This document shows positions 60,410-64,000 of a stretch of DNA of 64,000 nt, piece after piece. A model generated the notes under the pieces. That model saw nothing but the letters and a program-made list of their open reading frames with translations, was not told the origin of the DNA and made no database searches. Made by a program: the position numbers and the translations under genes. Location of the stretch: contig CM029123.1 of NCBI GenBank assembly GCA_016859345.1, positions 1,534,501 through 1,598,500 of the forward strand, written 5' to 3'. The number at the start of each line of letters is the position of its first letter. Within the stretch, counting starts at the first letter, position 1. The DNA comes from Istiophorus platypterus. Its lineage: Eukaryota > Chordata > Actinopteri > Istiophoriformes > Istiophoridae.

Positions 60410-60690
60410 ACAAATATTGATGGCGAAGAATTTTGTTCCAAGTATTAAAGATATTCCTTATATTCATGATTATGTATTTTTTGCCCAGTTACTCCTGGGC
60501 CTTTTGAAAATGAGAGAAAAAAGTATAAAAATGACTGCAATTCAAATAGTTGCAATAGCTTTTTCAGAACCCTTGAATTAAATCTGATAATCCACATTTC
60601 ATCACATCTGGATTTGTTTGATTCAGATGTACTGTGGTGGCAAACAGAGGCAAAATTATCTAAATTGTGTCCCTGTCTAATATCTATGCA
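60410..60690 (+). mobile_element. Tc1-like family A, right end fragment
   Basis: Contains gttccaagtattaaagat, cccagttactcctgggccttttgaaaatgag, cttgaattaaatctgataatccacatttcatcacatctgg and ggcaaacagaggcaaaattatc, ending in a decayed terminal repeat near ttgtgtccctgtctaatatctatgca. Orientation opposite to the copy at 56.6 kb. Confidence 0.65.
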
Positions 60691-60694
60691 CTAT

Positions 60695-62005
60695 GTATCA
60701 ATGAAGCTGCATCATATCCAACTTAACTGACTGAACCGTATCTTATTTTCAATAATAGAACATTATCAGCAAACCAATAGTCAATACACCACCACTCTTT
60801 TCCTTTCAGAAAACACTTCTGTGTGGGGTACCAATATTAAGAAGTCAAAAAACAATGTTTGTCTGTGCGTGGTCAAGTGGGTATGGAGTAAAGAGAACAT
60901 CACAGTAATGTCAGGGAATGTCATTATTGGAAGCAGGCTTGATAAGGATGAGGTGAAGCTTCTCACTGCAGACTTGCTGGTAGTACTGAATAATAAATGA
61001 AAGGCAGGGATGAAAGTGACTGCGGGTCGCCTACTGCACACTGACATGCTCCCAACATCTTTTGAGGACAACAAGAGCATTCTGGGGGAATAATAAGGTT
61101 ATTTAAAGATAAACATATATGGAATCTTCTCCTGGGCAAACATCAGATTATGTGATACCGTAGGAGGCTGAGAGCATGACAAAGAACAGAAGTGAGCAGA
61201 GAAGATGGAAAGACATAGTGACTGGCAAGTGAGCAGGGTTAAGTTAAAATTCAGCTCTGGGTAGCTTTACAGGAGCTTGGCTAGAAAGGACAAAATGTGT
61301 CTGAACCCAGCCATGCTAATTGAGACAGGAAAATAATTTACAGTGTTAGGTATTTATTTTTATCAGAAAAATATGTCCCTCCCTTGAGTTTTATCATCAT
61401 CAATCAGAGTGATGGCAAAGCCTCCTGAGATTGTTCAGCAATGTTTCATCACACTAAAAGGAACAGTCTAAAGTTTAGAAAACTGATGTCAGAATGATAT
61501 GTGTGTTCAGAGGTACAAAAAAATGTTTTCAGTTACATAACCAACCAGATACAAGAGTATGTTGTAAAAGTTTCCAAGGTCAAGACCTTGGTAACCTCAA
61601 TAGTTGCTACAACAGTGCCAACCACCCCCTTTCTCTGTATCTGTGTCTGTCTGTGTCCTGCACCTCTTGGAATCCCATAATCCCTTGTGAAGAGATTTGT
61701 TTGCACACCATAGCAAATAAATTGGGCAAACAACTACAGATGTGCTACCAGGATTATGACTCAGGTATGGGGAGGGGGGGGGGGTCAATAATCAATATTA
61801 ATCAATGACAAATCCTTAAACCTGCAACAATTCATTATTTAGCTTCTTTGGAGCAGCAGACACAAGTTGTGATAACAACATTTTTCTATAACAGCTGTGA
61901 AAGAAAAAAAATTATCATTCATTTCTAGTGGTGTTTGTGTCCACTTGATGAATTAATTCTCATTCTCATTCTCTTTTCACTCTGTTGGTCTCTGCCAACT
62001 CCTGA
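60695..62005. other. No recognised feature
   Basis: 1.3 kb. Short frames at 60781-61080 and 61494-61808 without motifs; a G-run at 61774-61784. Confidence 0.45.
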
Positions 62006-62009
62006 TTCC

Positions 62010-62322
62010 CTCCCTCTCTTTCTCTCTTGGTCTCTCACTCTCTCCCAATTGCTCTCTCTGTCTCCCTCTCTCTTTCTCTCAGAACCCATCTGATTGAGGA
62101 AGACAGCTACTCACCATTAGCCAGGATCTGTTCAGCATTTCTAACTGTAGAAGTGGAGTTGTCATTGCTGCTGTCACCAAGTGCTGCTCATAGGGGAGTG
62201 CTGGATCTCTATAAATAATAACTATAAAGAGTCTGGTCTAGACCTGCTCTATATGAAAAGTGCCCTGAGATAATCTCTGTTATCATATGGCGCTATTTAT
62301 AAAAAAATGAATTGAAGTGAAA
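62010..62322 (+). mobile_element. L2-like LINE 3' UTR and tail
   Basis: TC-rich tract (62010-62082), tctgattgaggaagac, ctgctcataggggagtgctggatc, aaataataactataaagagtctggtctagacctgctc and gagataatctctgttatcatatggcgctatttataaa, ending gaattgaagtgaa. The expected (ttgaa)n tail is degenerate. Confidence 0.85.
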
Positions 62323-62329
62323 TTAATTG

Positions 62330-63950
62330 ATTTTAACTTGCACACTCAAACTCAAGTCATGGTGAAAGTTACTTGTCTCATCTAAATTTGTCGACCATAT
62401 TGCATGGTGATTTAGCTAGTTTTTCTTCATCTTGTTGTCCTGTCTTTATAAGAGCAAAAACATACTGTTGATTAATATATTTTATCACATTTTTGCTTTC
62501 AAAGTAATACTAGTGCAATGACTTTTCAGTTGCCTAGGTAATCCTTAGTATAGCCACCCTCTCTCTCCAATTTGGTCATTGGTCAGTTCTACTTCAGCCT
62601 GCTATGCACTGTGTAAATGTGTGGTGTAATGCAGATATATGGACAAGCATAACCAACAAAACACCAACAAAATCTTTTCTGTCACCTCTGTGGAACTGGA
62701 GAAAGAAGGGGCCTTGTATCCACCTTTTTCTTTTCCTCTGGGATTTGAAAAACTGGCACCACCACAAGTCCTGGGAAATGAGAATGGCCATCTCCCTCTC
62801 ACAAATACCTTTCCATTTTCACTGAGAGTTGCGGTGATGGCTAACAGGGGCAAACAGTGACACGATAATAATCATCAGATTCTTACTCAGAACAAGATCA
62901 GGGAATGCGAGAGAGCCCTCGAACCCCTTGGGGTCACACCAGTTCCTTGCAACATGCTCACACCATATGCATACCTAAACCAAATGTGGCATTTTCACAA
63001 GTGTTAATCACTTGAGCGGACCATCTCCCTTGCATGTCTTTCTGAGTGTAATTACATTGTAATCCAATTAATTTCCCTTGTGCAATTAAAGTGAAGTGTG
63101 CTCTGCAAATCACTGCTAGACTTGTGCTTCATTAGCATACACTTAACAGTCAAGCATCATCTGCAAGAGAAGGCAAGAATAATCTATAGAGAGGGGTGTG
63201 GGGTTTCTACTCCTAGAGCTCAGGCAGTTCACCTTTTCCAAAAATGTGCTATTGGAGTGGAAAACATTTTGAAAAGATCACTGCTTTTGATAGTTGACAA
63301 GTAATCATACACATATGATTACGTATATACGTATACTTAGTTATTTTGTGCCACTAAAGATGGTATTGTATTGTTGCATTTGTCCAGGCTTGAAGAGTTC
63401 TGCCTCCATCCCTCTGTAGTGGAAAGTCCTGTAATTTTGGTTGTGGTGCTCACAGATTTTATAGTTTTATTCTATTTAAAACTGAATAGCAATGTGCCTG
63501 TCCAGATGCAGTGTGCATTTTAATCTAGATAAGGCACAGAACACACCGCAAAATTTTTTCATTGTGACCAATTTTTCATAGAAAGTAATTGCAATGATCA
63601 CTCAGATTGTGGTGTGTGGACTCTCAATATCAAGGTATAGAGTAATATTATTATATATGTCTTTAATATAAAGGTAGAGTTTTTACTGTTTTTTCTGATT
63701 ATGAACAAACTACAATGAATATGTAATGCGCCTAGGGTGAAGTAATGGAGAGGAGAGAGGAGGAAAAGAGCAGTAATTGTCTGGTAAAATATTTGAAGAG
63801 GTGTGGATTATTTTTCTAATAAAAGACAACAGAGGCTTTAGTTTTTATTTCCATTTATCAACACAGAATCTTCTCATGTTATTCTGAGCTGCAGTGATGG
63901 AATAAAAGTGTAAAAACATCAACACTGTCAGGAATCCTGCCAGGATTAAA
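62330..63950. other. No recognised gene; one unusual open frame
   Basis: 1.6 kb. A 73-codon frame at 62639-62860 (plus) is discussed as a finding. No repeat family recognised. Confidence 0.45.
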
Positions 63951-63956
63951 CATTTT

Positions 63957-64000
63957 ATTCAATTCAGTTCAATTCAATTCAATTTTATTCATATAGCACC
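63957..64000 (-). mobile_element. L2-like LINE tail, cut by window end
   Basis: (ttcaa)n followed by ttttattcatatagcacc: the first bases of a minus-strand L2 copy that continues beyond the window. Confidence 0.85.

Noticed and set aside
1..64000. CRISPR arrays, operons, tRNA and rRNA genes
   Set aside because: The direct repeats present are microsatellites or transposon pieces, and no cloverleaf or rRNA core was seen; the window is eukaryotic.

Overview
The window looks like gene-poor, AT-rich nuclear DNA of a teleost fish. I infer this from a vertebrate-type spliced water-channel gene set among repeat families typical of fish: L2/Maui-like, Rex1-like, RTE, L1 and Penelope-like retroelements, Ty3/gypsy and retroviral pol remnants, many Tc1-like transposons, and frequent CA, TAA and GA microsatellites. 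No species can be named from this.

The only host gene I can support is an aquaporin-4-type water channel on the minus strand, from about 11129 leftwards past the window start. Four coding exons are visible: 11095-11129, 7468-7933, 5960-6124 and 5112-5192. All joins are in phase with GT/AG signals, and the last two exons are exactly 165 and 81 bases, the sizes I recall for the matching human AQP4 exons. Both NPA motifs and the selectivity-filter residues are present. The final exon, carrying the sixth membrane helix and C-terminus, was not found and probably lies left of the window. The introns have been invaded: a complete RTE retrotransposon with an 18-base target duplication (234-3358, antisense to the gene), a 790-base element bounded by long inverted repeats (6421-7210), and an L2 tail beside TAA and GA microsatellites (9687-10150).

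From 11.2 to 31 kb: non-LTR endonuclease and Ty3/gypsy remnants (13.8-15.3 kb), Tc1-like pieces, a Rex1-like tail, a nested pair of L2 elements (24.9-26.8 kb) and a degraded L1 (27.7-30.9 kb). From 31 to 43 kb: a retroviral pol fossil (31.9-33.3 kb), a near-full-length L2 (34.2-38.0 kb, plus) and a complete but dead Tc1 copy (41.4-42.8 kb). From 43 to 64 kb: Rex1-like, SGNH-domain ORF, L1, L2, Tc1 and Penelope remnants, including a second long L2 (52.5-56.1 kb, minus) that forms a large inverted pair with the first.

No CRISPR array, operon, tRNA or rRNA gene was recognised. The most informative points concern the aquaporin: it has no methionine at the position of the mammalian M23 start, its N-terminus is 18 residues longer and cysteine-rich, and its first exon has two in-frame ATGs just downstream of a TATA-like motif. 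Unexplained structures include a perfect 19-bp hairpin at 3488-3529 and the inverted-repeat element inside the aquaporin gene.
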